This document shows positions 63,992 through 64,000 of a stretch of DNA of 64,000 nucleotides, in pieces (the stretch's first letter is position 1; the number at the start of each line of letters is the position of its first letter). The position numbers and the translations under genes were made by a program. Location of the stretch: NCBI RefSeq assembly GCF_001610875.1, contig NZ_CP011272.1, forward strand, positions 248,001-312,000. Reading direction: 5' to 3'. The DNA comes from Pirellula sp. SH-Sr6A. Its GTDB lineage: Bacteria; Planctomycetota; Planctomycetia; Pirellulales; Pirellulaceae. Below the pieces are notes generated by a model. That model made no database searches. It was not told the origin of the DNA and was given only the letters and a program-made list of their open reading frames with translations.

Positions 63992-64000
63992 TGGCCTTGG

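Overview
The window looks like a chromosomal segment of a planctomycete, probably related to the Pirellulales. The signs are a giant Calx-beta/dockerin-like surface protein with a LEPR-xLL-like N-terminus, two PEP-CTERM proteins, an MJ0042-type zinc-ribbon membrane protein, two large TPR glycosyltransferases, futalosine-pathway menaquinone genes, and weak or absent Shine-Dalgarno sequences before many genes. This placement is inferred from gene content; there is no rRNA in the window. I saw no tRNA, rRNA or CRISPR array by eye.

Layout. 1-2 kb (minus): start of a DUF3686-type ATPase, a Rieske protein and a CinA-like protein. 2.2-7 kb (plus): a large membrane-anchored protein with extreme NQPGA tandem repeats, then an NfeD-like protein. 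7.1-10.8 kb (plus): hisN-like phosphatase, mqnB, mqnD and apbE. 10.8-14.7 kb: repeat cluster with four copies of a 541-bp element carrying a DUF559 nuclease gene. 14.7-19 kb (minus): two TPR glycosyltransferases. 20-36.9 kb (plus): the 3538-residue Calx-beta protein, a PEP-CTERM protein, a PEP-CTERM zinc metalloprotease, a PKMT-like methyltransferase, an XRE/NTF2-like regulator and an FkbM methyltransferase. 36.9-39.9 kb: a second repeat cluster, a mirror image of the first, with three more copies of the 541-bp element. 39.9-53.9 kb (minus): ilvD, zinc-ribbon membrane protein, prolyl oligopeptidase, mfd, PpiC foldase and a BNR-repeat exported protein, closely spaced and perhaps one transcription unit. 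54-55 kb: an eighth 541-bp element next to a 233-bp repeat. 55-64 kb: ATP-grasp enzyme, a three-gene MCE/Mla lipid-transport operon, tandem hairpin repeats, malQ, asnS and a small exported protein.

How the genes work together. Most genes are housekeeping (menaquinone, branched-chain amino acids, histidine, DNA repair, lipid transport, tRNA charging). Around 14.7-37 kb is a cell-surface region: TPR glycosyltransferases diverge from the giant surface protein and may modify it or its neighbours (inference).

The most unusual content is the repeat system. Eight elements, each exactly 541 bp, have hairpin-forming terminal inverted repeats of about 45 bp around a DUF559 nuclease gene that has no stop codon inside the element. 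They sit among a 145-151-bp hairpin repeat, a 233-bp inverted-repeat element, and low-complexity tracts that nearly all have 7-bp periodicity. Many hairpins in these repeats keep the same TCCT loop while their stems change with compensation. I read this as a possible nuclease-carrying, REPIN-like mobile family. That is a hypothesis; the structure itself is seen directly.
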